Positions 1 to 5,675 of a stretch of DNA of 7,921 bases are shown here, in pieces. Source of the stretch: Pseudomonadales bacterium (GTDB lineage Bacteria > Pseudomonadota > Gammaproteobacteria > Steroidobacterales > Steroidobacteraceae); contig JAGRJB010000174.1 of the NCBI GenBank assembly GCA_020442965.1, positions 1 to 7,921 on the forward strand, written 5' to 3'. The notes beneath the pieces were generated by a model. That model worked only from the letters and a program-made list of their open reading frames with translations. It was not told the DNA's origin and made no database searches. The position numbers and the translations under genes were made by a program. Positions within the stretch are counted from its first letter, which is position 1. Each line of letters begins with the position of its first letter.

Positions 1-1055
1 GCATCCACGCGAGCCCGACCTGCGTGATGATGTATGGTGAGCACAAAGGTGCATTGGGCTATCTGGTCGGCGCCCCCAATCGCGGCCTCGAGTGCATGTT
101 CGTGATGATGAATGCCGCGCGTTTGTCGGTCGGGCTCGAAGGCTACGCATTGGCAGAACGTGCGTTTCAACAGGCGGCCGAATGGGCTCGAACGCGCGTA
201 CAAGGCAAGCCACCGGCCACTGCGGCGCGCGTCGGGCGCAGCGCATCGATGGGAACTGGCAGCTCGCCCGCGCCGATCATCGGGCATCCGGACGTCAAAC
301 GGATGTTGCTCACGATGAAGTCTTACACCGAGGCGATGCGCGCCACCGCTCTATATGCAGCGTTTCAGCTCGATCTCGGTGGTCAGCATGCCGATGCGAC
401 GGCCCGGGCTGTGGCACAGGCACGCGGTGACCTGCTGATCCCGATCGTCAAGGGCTTCAGCACCGAGATGGGAATCGAGATCGCGTCGACCGGCATACAA
501 GTGCACGGCGGCATGGGCTATATTGAGGAGACCGGTGCGGCGCAGACGCTGCGCGATGTGCGGATCACGACGATTTACGAAGGCACCACCGGAATTCAGT
601 CCAACGACTTGATCGGCCGCAAGGTGGGCCGCGATAACGGCGTGGCGATGCTTGCGCTGCTCGATGACATGACAGGCGAGCTCGAGGCGATCAAGACGAC
701 CGACGCAGCCGTTGTCACTGCCAGCAAGGCCGCGCTCGAGGGCACGACACATTTGCGTGCTGCCACGAAATCGCTGCTGCAAGCGCTCGCCAGCGCGCCC
801 GATCGGGCTATGGCGGTGTCGGTGCCGTATCTCAAGCTCTGTGGCACGGTGATCGGCGGCTGGTTGTTAGCAAGGTCGGCCGCTGTCGCGGCCGCCAAAC
901 TGGCGGGCCAGAGCGCCGACAGCGAGTTCTTCGCGGCCAAGCTGCGTACCGCGTGCTTCTACGCGGAGCAGGTCCTGCCGACGGCCAGCGCGCTCGCGCG
1001 CATCGTGCAATCAGGTGCGACGAGCGTGGTGGAGACCGACGCTGCGCATATCTAG
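1..1055 (+). CDS. Acyl-CoA dehydrogenase, C-terminal part (5' end outside window)
   Basis: FAD-dependent enzyme expected to introduce the alpha-beta double bond into an acyl-CoA and pass electrons to ETF. The frame is open from the left edge (first full codon at base 3), so the GTG/ATG codons near base 24 are internal. 350 residues are visible. Signatures seen: GYLVGAPNRGL near the start (end of the beta-barrel domain), HPDVKRML, QVHGGMGYIEETGAAQ at about residues 166-180, and YEGTTGIQ at about 192-199, whose Glu (about 193) is the usual catalytic base. A further helical C-terminal domain of about 120 residues follows, as in the roughly 590-600 residue acyl-CoA dehydrogenases related to the 3-methylmercaptopropionyl-CoA dehydrogenase (DmdC) group. 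Substrate cannot be read from the sequence; that group contains many enzymes of unknown substrate. It ends in TAG and is followed 26 bp later by an aldo/keto reductase on the same strand, probably co-transcribed. Family call secure, substrate not. Confidence 0.93.
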   Translation, partial: IHASPTCVMMYGEHKGALGYLVGAPNRGLECMFVMMNAARLSVGLEGYALAERAFQQAAEWARTRVQGKPPATAARVGRSASMGTGSSPAPIIGHPDVKRMLLTMKSYTEAMRATALYAAFQLDLGGQHADATARAVAQARGDLLIPIVKGFSTEMGIEIASTGIQVHGGMGYIEETGAAQTLRDVRITTIYEGTTGIQSNDLIGRKVGRDNGVAMLALLDDMTGELEAIKTTDAAVVTASKAALEGTTHLRAATKSLLQALASAPDRAMAVSVPYLKLCGTVIGGWLLARSAAVAAAKLAGQSADSEFFAAKLRTACFYAEQVLPTASALARIVQSGATSVVETDAAHI

Positions 1056-1083
1056 GGATGACCCAAATCTAGGGACGAACCAT
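1050..1083 (+). repeat. 17-bp imperfect tandem repeat at the gene junction
   Basis: Two adjacent 17-bp units (1050-1066 and 1067-1083) match at 14 of 17 positions and share the core ATCTAGGGAYGA. The first unit contains the TAG stop of the acyl-CoA dehydrogenase. The second contains the AGGGA that serves as Shine-Dalgarno for the aldo/keto reductase, and ends on the first two bases of its ATG. It looks like a small local duplication that set the spacing between the two genes. Seen directly; the origin is inferred. Confidence 0.6.
1071..1075 (+). promoter_or_regulatory. Ribosome binding site of the aldo/keto reductase
   Basis: AGGGA lies 6 nt upstream of the ATG at 1082 and supports that start, which in turn includes the Tat-type leader peptide in the product. 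No promoter-like sequence is obvious in the 26-bp gap, consistent with co-transcription with the upstream dehydrogenase. Confidence 0.6.
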
Positions 1084-2020
1084 GAAACGACGTGAATTCC
1101 TGGCAGCTGCCGCGACTACCGCGGTCGCCGCGCATGCGTCACGTGTTGGCGCGCACATCGGCGGCCATCTCGATGACGAGGGCAATGAAATGATCACGCG
1201 GCAGATTCCCTCGAGCGGCGAGGCCTTGCCGGTCGTGGGTCTCGGCACGTCGGGGCCATTCGAGGTCAGCGCTGAGGATTCGGCACGCGCACCACTGCGC
1301 GAAGTTCTGCAAGCGTTTTTTGCCTCGGGTGCGACGGTGATCGATACATCGCCCATGTATTCCACCGCGCAGGCGGTGTTAGGCGATCTGCTGACGCCGG
1401 AGCAGCAAAAGCGCGCATTCATCGCGACGAAAGTCTGGACACCGAATGCATCCGCTGACTCCGCCAGGGCGGGTGTCGAACAGATGTCGCACTCGATGGA
1501 GTTGCTGAAACGCGAGCACATCGAACTCATGCAGGTTCACAACCTCGTCGCGCTCGATGAGCATCTGGCGACGCTGCGCCGCTGGCGCGACGCCGGCAAA
1601 ATAAGATACGTTGGCGTCACACACTACACAGTCGGTGCGTATCCGCAGCTCATCGAGATCATTCAGCGTGAGAAGCTCGATTTCGTGCAGTTCAATTATT
1701 CACCGGTCACGACCGAAGCCGAGCAGCGGTTGCTGCCACTGTGCGCCGACAAGGGCGTCGCGGTGCTCGTCAATCGCGCGTTCGAGGACGGCAAGTTGTT
1801 CGCGCAAGTTCGCGGCAAACCTGTGCCGGAGTGGGCCGCGGAATTCCAAGCTGCGAGTTGGGCACAGATTTTCCTGAAGTACGTGATCGCTCATCCGGCC
1901 GTTACCTGTGTGATTCCGGCCACCGGCAAGCTGCGGAACATGCTGGACAACCTGGCGGCGGGCCACGGCGAGTTGCCGAACGCGGCGCAACGAGCTCGAA
2001 TCGTTGCCGCGTTGGCCTAG
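1082..2020 (+). CDS. Aldo/keto reductase with twin-arginine (Tat) type signal peptide
   Basis: NAD(P)H-dependent carbonyl/aldehyde reductase of the aldo/keto reductase superfamily, 312 residues. The N-terminus MKRREFLAAAA fits a twin-arginine leader (RR at 3-4, alanine-rich core, AHA at 17-19 as possible cleavage site), predicting export to the periplasm. The (beta/alpha)8 barrel begins near IPSSGEALPVVGLGT (about 42-56). The catalytic tetrad is present: Asp88 and Tyr93 in VIDTSPMY, Lys117 in IATKVW, His153 in LMQVHNL. GKIRYVGVTHY (172-182) is the usual strand after helix 4, and VIPATGKLRNMLDN (277-290) is the usual cofactor 2'-phosphate region. Length suits the family plus a leader. A second ATG at 1190 (residue 37), with GAGGG 7 nt upstream, could give a cytosolic form starting just before the barrel. 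It follows an acyl-CoA dehydrogenase, so an aldehyde or ketone from lipid-like degradation is conceivable, but the substrate is unknown. Confidence 0.93.
   Translation: MKRREFLAAAATTAVAAHASRVGAHIGGHLDDEGNEMITRQIPSSGEALPVVGLGTSGPFEVSAEDSARAPLREVLQAFFASGATVIDTSPMYSTAQAVLGDLLTPEQQKRAFIATKVWTPNASADSARAGVEQMSHSMELLKREHIELMQVHNLVALDEHLATLRRWRDAGKIRYVGVTHYTVGAYPQLIEIIQREKLDFVQFNYSPVTTEAEQRLLPLCADKGVAVLVNRAFEDGKLFAQVRGKPVPEWAAEFQAASWAQIFLKYVIAHPAVTCVIPATGKLRNMLDNLAAGHGELPNAAQRARIVAALA
1178..1192 (+). promoter_or_regulatory. Possible internal translation start in the aldo/keto reductase
   Basis: GAGGG at 1178-1182 stands 7 nt before an in-frame ATG at 1190 (Met37). Starting there would drop the Tat leader and the His/Gly/Asp-rich linker and yield a complete 276-residue barrel. 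The geometry is seen in the sequence; actual use is inference. Confidence 0.3.
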
Positions 2021-2036
2021 GGACCGTAGTTCACGG

Positions 2037-2060
2037 CAGCTCAACTTGAAATTCGAGCTG
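2037..2060. terminator. Weak hairpin between convergent genes
   Basis: CAGCTC (2037-2042) and GAGCTG (2055-2060) can form a 6-bp stem around a 12-nt AT-rich loop, 16 nt after the aldo/keto reductase stop and before the stop of the convergent gene at 2075. No T-tract follows on either strand, so intrinsic termination is only a possibility. The rest of the 54-bp gap holds a 10-bp palindrome, CTAGCGCTAG (2069-2078), that overlaps the stop codon of the minus-strand gene. Confidence 0.2.
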
Positions 2061-2074
2061 ATGACTAACTAGCG

Positions 2075-2482
2075 CTAGCCGGCGGCGACTTGTGGCGGTT
2101 GCCAGTCCGCCGAGGATTGCGTCGTGGCGTCGTCCGCACCGTCCGTCTGGGCGGCGCTGTGTGCACCGGCGGGCCTGGATCCGTTGCGACGAAGCACCGG
2201 GATTGGCTCGTCGCCGGTGAGGCTCTGGCGGTTGTTCTCAAGCCAGCGCTCAATATGGCGGCCGAAGCGTGCGATCTCTTTGGCGCGCCGGTCGGCAACG
2301 CCGGCATCGCCGATCAATTCCTGTTCTTTGTCGCCGACGCGCCACCACCATTGAATATGTTCGAGTCGCTCGCCATCGCGATAGGGCAGCGTAATCGAGA
2401 AGCGACGGGTGTCGTTGCGTCGCTCGAGCTCCGCGAACGCGAAGTAATCTTGGAGTGGCCGCGGCAGTTCGAATACGCTCAT
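2075..2482 (-). CDS. Hypothetical protein, 135 residues, unknown family
   Basis: I do not recognise this protein. The minus-strand ATG at 2482 is preceded by AGGAA, ending 3 nt before it, which favours this strand over the similar-length plus-strand frame (2090-2497). The product has two parts. Residues about 1-95 look folded, mixed strand/helix, rich in charged and aromatic residues, with a WWW run at 45-47 in IQWWWRVGDKEQEL and a basic helix around RAKEIARFGRHIERWLE. Residues about 96-135 are rich in Ala, Ser, Gln, Asp and Pro and probably disordered. There is no signal peptide and no membrane segment, so it is probably a small cytosolic protein. It is convergent with the aldo/keto reductase and divergent from the MATE transporter, so neither neighbour shares its transcript. 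Gene reality is likely; function unknown. Confidence 0.6.
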   Translation of the reverse strand: MSVFELPRPLQDYFAFAELERRNDTRRFSITLPYRDGERLEHIQWWWRVGDKEQELIGDAGVADRRAKEIARFGRHIERWLENNRQSLTGDEPIPVLRRNGSRPAGAHSAAQTDGADDATTQSSADWQPPQVAAG

Positions 2483-2557
2483 GCGTTCCTATCATAACGT
2501 GTCGCGTGTGAGGTCATCGAAAGTTCTCTCAGCGCTCGATCGGTGCCGCAAGGAGTG

Positions 2558-2570
2558 GCCACAGTGTGGC
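2558..2570. promoter_or_regulatory. 13-bp perfect palindrome, operator-like
   Basis: GCCACAGTGTGGC is a perfect inverted repeat with 6-bp arms and one central base. It lies 17 bp upstream of a candidate -35 element for the MATE gene and about 75 bp upstream of the divergent minus-strand gene's start. It could bind a dimeric regulator. One site of this size can also occur by chance in GC-rich DNA. Confidence 0.25.
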
Positions 2571-2587
2571 GGCTGCACGCGCTAATA

Positions 2588-2614
2588 TGGACAGTCGCCG
2601 CGCTCACGTATACT
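2588..2614 (+). promoter_or_regulatory. Possible sigma-70 type promoter for the MATE gene
   Basis: TGGACA (2588-2593) and TATACT (2609-2614) each match the sigma-70 hexamer consensus at five of six bases. The 15-bp spacer is shorter than the preferred 17. Transcription would begin near 2621, about 40 nt before the ATG at 2661. It sits in the most AT-rich part of an otherwise GC-rich intergenic region. The rest of 2483-2660 shows nothing else clear apart from the 13-bp palindrome. Confidence 0.35.
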
Positions 2615-2660
2615 TCCGGCCGGCCCCCGGGTGCGGGACTGTTCATCGATCAAGGCCTCC

Positions 2661-4046
2661 ATGCGACGCTCAACTTCGCTCACCGAAGGATCGGTGAGCC
2701 GCACACTCATTGTTTTTGCGCTGCCGATCCTCGCTGGCAACATCCTGCAGTCGCTCAATGGGTCGGTGAATTCGGTCTGGGTGGGAAAGTACCTCGGCGA
2801 AGCCGCCCTCACGGCCACGGCCAATGCCGGCTCCATCCTGTTCCTGTTGTTAGGGGGCGTGTTCGGCGTGTCGATGGCCGCCACGATCCTGGTCGGACAG
2901 TATATCGGCTCCGGTCGTCACGCTGAAGCCAAACACGTGGTCGGTTCCAGTGCGACATTCTTTGCAAGTATTTCGCTGTTGATCGCCGTCGTGGGTGCGT
3001 TGACCAGTGAGCCACTCCTGCGCGCCATGAGCACACCGCCGGAGGCACTGCCCCTTGCTGTCGCGTACATGCGGGTCATCTTCTACGCTGTGCCGCCGCT
3101 GTATCTATTCGCTTTCTTGATGTCGGTACTGCGCGGTGCCGGCGATTCACGCACACCGTTCGGTTTCTTGGTGCTCGCGGTCGTCCTCGATATCGCGTTG
3201 AACCCGCTTCTGATCTTCGGCTGGGGCCCGATTCCGGCGCTACACATCGCAGGGTCGGCCTGGGCGACGTTCATAGCCAATGTGGTCAGTCTGGTGGCGA
3301 TGGTCACGTTCCTCTATCGCACTCGCAATCCGCTCTGTCTGCATCGCGATGAACTCGCACAACTCAAACCCGATCCCACGATCATCGGCACGCTGCTCAA
3401 GAAGGGCATTCCGATGGGCTTGCAGATGGTCGTGATCTCGATGGGTGGCATCCTGATGATCACCCTGGTCAATCGGTTTGGCACGGACACGGCTGCGGCC
3501 TTCGGCGCGTCGTGGCAAGTGTGGAACTACATACAGATGCCGGCGTTCGCGATCGGGATGGCCGTGTCCTCGATGGCTGCTCAGAACGTCGGCGCCGGCA
3601 ACTGGGATCGCGTGGCGCGCGTGGCCAAGGTGGGTGTGGGCGCCAACTTCGTCATGACCGGTCTGCTGGTCGTCGTCATTGAGCTTTTCAGTCGTTACGC
3701 ACTCGGCCTGTTCCTGCCTGCCGGTTCGCCGGCGCTCGAAATCGCCGTGCATCTCAACCTGATCGTTGCCTGGTCCTTCATTTTCTTTGGCGTGTCGTTC
3801 GTGTTGTTTGGTGTGGTGCGCGCCACCGGGGCCGTCATGGCGCCATTGGTCATCTTGTTCATCTGCATGATCCTGTTTCGCTATCCATTTGCGCTCGCAC
3901 TGATCGATACGTGGCAAGCCAACGCGATCTGGTGGAGCTTCGTGCTCTCCGCGATGCTGGCGGCAGCGATGGCGCTCGGCTACTACAAGTACGGCGGGTG
4001 GCGAAAGGCGCGGATGGTGCCGGCGGGGCGGGCGGTGGCGGGGTGA
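2661..4046 (+). CDS. MATE family multidrug/cation antiporter
   Basis: Inner-membrane MATE exporter, expected to expel drugs or other organic cations in exchange for Na+ or H+. With the ATG at 2661 the protein has 461 residues, normal for the family, and about 12 hydrophobic segments in two related halves: roughly 13-33, 50-72, 95-115, 133-155, 166-187, 196-218, then 250-272, 285-305, 325-345, 365-387, 391-412 and 423-442. Family motifs seen: FALPILAGN in helix 1, GQYIGSGR (79-86), RGAGDSRTP (158-166), LDIALNPLLIFG (176-187) and, in the second half, AAQNVGAG (306-313). I chose ATG 2661 because AAGG lies 5 nt upstream and the sequence from there (MRRSTSLTEGSVSRTL) is a normal MATE start. The in-frame GTG at 2631 has no ribosome binding site and would add ten unusual residues. 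The C-terminus is short and basic. The subfamily (NorM-like or DinF-like) and substrate are not decided by the sequence. Confidence 0.93.
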   Translation: MRRSTSLTEGSVSRTLIVFALPILAGNILQSLNGSVNSVWVGKYLGEAALTATANAGSILFLLLGGVFGVSMAATILVGQYIGSGRHAEAKHVVGSSATFFASISLLIAVVGALTSEPLLRAMSTPPEALPLAVAYMRVIFYAVPPLYLFAFLMSVLRGAGDSRTPFGFLVLAVVLDIALNPLLIFGWGPIPALHIAGSAWATFIANVVSLVAMVTFLYRTRNPLCLHRDELAQLKPDPTIIGTLLKKGIPMGLQMVVISMGGILMITLVNRFGTDTAAAFGASWQVWNYIQMPAFAIGMAVSSMAAQNVGAGNWDRVARVAKVGVGANFVMTGLLVVVIELFSRYALGLFLPAGSPALEIAVHLNLIVAWSFIFFGVSFVLFGVVRATGAVMAPLVILFICMILFRYPFALALIDTWQANAIWWSFVLSAMLAAAMALGYYKYGGWRKARMVPAGRAVAG

Positions 4047-4116
4047 GGCAGCTTGGCCGGCAGTGACCGAGCCCGATGGCTGGCGACAGGCGCCGCGAAG
4101 CGGTGCGCGAAAGCCC

Positions 4117-4144
4117 TGTTGCGGACTGCGGGCCTGCCGCAACA
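4117..4144. terminator. Hairpin between convergent MATE and photolyase genes (I)
   Basis: TGTTGCGG (4117-4124) and CCGCAACA (4137-4144) form a perfect 8-bp stem with a 12-nt GC-rich loop, 70 nt after the MATE stop and 33 nt past the photolyase stop. There is no T-run beside it. It lies directly next to a second hairpin; together they could slow or stop transcription in either direction. Confidence 0.35.
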
Positions 4145-4146
4145 CG

Positions 4147-4172
4147 CAGTGCCGTGGAGGCACTGTTCCTCC
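4147..4172. terminator. Hairpin between convergent MATE and photolyase genes (II), with an alternative pairing
   Basis: CAGTGCC (4147-4153), a 5-nt loop and GGCACTG (4159-4165) make a perfect 7-bp stem only 12 nt beyond the photolyase stop. GGAGG (4156-4160) can instead pair with CCTCC (4168-4172), and the two structures exclude each other. No T-tract follows, so if it terminates it is a GC-type hairpin or works with Rho. The placement between two converging genes fits a shared terminator. Confidence 0.4.
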
Positions 4173-4176
4173 GGCT

Positions 4177-5628
4177 TCATGTCGAGCCTCGAGTCTCGCG
4201 CATGACCTGGTAGGCTTGCAACGCCCGCGCGCGAGTTTGCTCGAGATCGACGAGCGGTCGTGGGTAGTTATTACCGAGTTCGACCGCCGCCGCCCGCAGG
4301 ACTGCCGGCGGCGCTGTCCATGGCGCATGCAGATATTTGTCCGGTAGTTTGCCAATCTCCGGCACCCAGCTGCGAACGTACACACCTTCTGGATCAAACT
4401 TCCTGCCCTGGCTGACTGGATTGAAAATTCGGAAATAGGGCGCGGCATCGGCGCCGCTGCCGGCACACCACTGCCAACCGAGCGTATTGCTCGCGAGATC
4501 AGCGTCCAGCAGCGTGTCCCAGAACCATCGCGCACCATGCTGCCAAGGCACTAACAGGTTTTTCACGAGGAAGGAGGCGACGATCATGCGCACACGATTG
4601 TGCATCCAGCCGGTCGCCCATAGTTCGCGCATTCCCGCATCGACCATTGGCACGCCGGTAGCGCCGCGCTGCCAGGCTCGCAGCTGGCCGGCGTCGGGTT
4701 GCCACGGAAACCGCGCGTATTCGGGGCGCAGCGGTGCCGTTGGGGTGTGCGGAAAATGAAACAGCAGATGGTAGGCAAATTCACGCCAGTAGAGCTCGGT
4801 CAGAAACTGGTTAGTGCGCCATTCATTGGCGGATAGTCGGTCACGCTCCGCACGCTTGCGCACGGCGTGCCATATCTGTCGCGGGCTGATCTCGCCAAAG
4901 TGCAAGTGTGGTGACAGCCGCGACGTCCCGCCGATCGCCGGGATATTGCGCGTTTCGGCATAGCTCCAGATAGTCCTGGCGACAAACTGGCGTAGCGCCA
5001 CGGTGGCGCCGCGTTCGCCAGGTTGCCAGCTGCGCGCCATGCGGTCGTACCAGCGAAAGCTTGGTAGCAGCGCAAGTGCGTCGAGCGCAAGGGCATTGGG
5101 CCAGCGCCCGGGCGCTTCGAGCGAGCGCGGGGCAGCGAGTGGATCCGATGGATCGTCCTGCTCGAGGCAGTGGCGCCAGAAGGGCGTAAATACTTGAAAC
5201 GGCTTGCCGCTTCGATTCCGTATCTTCCAAGGTTCGTTCAGAAGCCTGCCGTTGCAGCTCACAACCTTGAGACCGCGTGCCTCGAGCGCGGCCTTGATCA
5301 CGGTATCCTGAGCGCTGCTGGCGGGCTCATAGCGCCGGTTCCAGTAGAGGGCGTCGGCGCCGGTTTCCTCGATCAGTTCAGCGATGATCTCGCGGCTCGT
5401 CCCACGCCGCACGATGAGCTGCGAACCGCGACGCCGCAGCGACTCGTCGAGAGCGGCTAACGACTGGTGCAGCCACCAACGTTGCGCACCACCCGCGGAC
5501 CAGTCGCCGCCGCCCGCATCGTCGAGACAATACAACGGAATGATAGCCTGGCGACTGGCAACCGCCGCCGCCAGCGCGGGATTGTCGCTGAGTCGCAGGT
5601 CCTGCCGAAACCAGACTAGTGCTGGCAA
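4177..5628 (-). CDS. phrB: Deoxyribodipyrimidine (CPD) photolyase, class I
   Basis: Light-driven repair enzyme that splits cyclobutane pyrimidine dimers using reduced FAD. With a TTG start at 5628 it has 483 residues, close to the usual 470-480, and begins MPALVWFRQDLRLSDNPAL, a typical photolyase N-terminus. GGAG (5640-5637) stands 8 nt upstream of the TTG. The frame stays open to an ATG at 5730, but that start would add 34 unlike residues and overlap the upstream gene. The N-terminal Rossmann antenna domain covers about 1-130. The FAD domain holds GGTSRLSPHLHFGEIS (about 233-248), ELYWREF (278-284), TGVPMVDAGMRELWATGWMHNR (about 324-345), D-A-D-L-A-S-N (375-381), GWQW (384-387) and APYFRIFNP. 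The electron-transfer Trp triad of E. coli PhrB is conserved as Trp281, Trp362 and Trp385, and its Asn378 equivalent is Asn381. The antenna cofactor is undecided. It lies 47 bp after the CHAT-protein gene on the same strand, probably one operon. Confidence 0.94.
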   Translation of the reverse strand: MPALVWFRQDLRLSDNPALAAAVASRQAIIPLYCLDDAGGGDWSAGGAQRWWLHQSLAALDESLRRRGSQLIVRRGTSREIIAELIEETGADALYWNRRYEPASSAQDTVIKAALEARGLKVVSCNGRLLNEPWKIRNRSGKPFQVFTPFWRHCLEQDDPSDPLAAPRSLEAPGRWPNALALDALALLPSFRWYDRMARSWQPGERGATVALRQFVARTIWSYAETRNIPAIGGTSRLSPHLHFGEISPRQIWHAVRKRAERDRLSANEWRTNQFLTELYWREFAYHLLFHFPHTPTAPLRPEYARFPWQPDAGQLRAWQRGATGVPMVDAGMRELWATGWMHNRVRMIVASFLVKNLLVPWQHGARWFWDTLLDADLASNTLGWQWCAGSGADAAPYFRIFNPVSQGRKFDPEGVYVRSWVPEIGKLPDKYLHAPWTAPPAVLRAAAVELGNNYPRPLVDLEQTRARALQAYQVMRETRGST

Positions 5629-5669
5629 TTCATGCGCTCCAAAAGCATGTGCTCGCCGCGCCGGGACAT
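5616..5669 (-). CDS. Possible 17-codon leader ORF overlapping the photolyase start
   Basis: An ATG at 5669, 6 nt after the CHAT-gene stop, has GAGG (5677-5674) 4 nt upstream, a better initiation signal than the photolyase's own TTG. It encodes MSRRGEHMLLERMNCQH and stops at TAG (5618-5616), 10 nt inside the photolyase frame. Ribosomes ending here could reinitiate at the TTG at 5628, coupling the two. It may also mark a one-base frameshift (real or a sequence error) that separated an ATG start from the photolyase. As a protein in its own right it has no recognisable features. Confidence 0.25.
   Translation of the reverse strand: MSRRGEHMLLERMNCQH
5637..5640 (-). promoter_or_regulatory. Ribosome binding site deciding the photolyase TTG start
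   Basis: GGAG on the minus strand, 8 nt before TTG at 5628. No in-frame ATG or GTG exists between the CHAT-gene stop and the conserved VWFRQDLR block. The other in-frame TTG (5679-5677) lies 3 nt after an AAGGA but would add 17 non-conserved residues. Confidence 0.5.
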
Positions 5670-5675
5670 TTGTCC

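Noticed and set aside
24..32. GTG/ATG codons as start of the acyl-CoA dehydrogenase
   Set aside because: The frame is open to the left edge with family-like residues (HASPTC) before them, so they are internal codons.
2491..2496. TATGAT on the minus strand as a -10 element for the hypothetical gene
   Set aside because: It ends 8 nt before the start codon, directly against the ribosome site, and no -35-like hexamer lies at the right distance.
2090..2497. 135-residue plus-strand frame opposite the hypothetical gene
   Set aside because: No ribosome site near its start, and its translation lacks family features; the minus-strand frame has AGGAA just before its ATG.
2631..2633. GTG start for the MATE gene
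   Set aside because: No ribosome binding site, and the ten added residues are unlike MATE N-termini; ATG 2661 has AAGG 5 nt upstream.
3240..4538. 432-residue open frame on the minus strand
   Set aside because: It is antisense to the MATE gene and then shares the strand with the photolyase in another frame. Its translation is low-complexity His/Arg/Gln-rich with no family motif, as expected of a shadow in GC-rich DNA.
4177..5628. Cryptochrome or DASH-type cryptochrome instead of photolyase
   Set aside because: The Trp triad, GWQW block and APYFRIFNP region follow class I CPD photolyase such as E. coli PhrB, and there is no long C-terminal extension.
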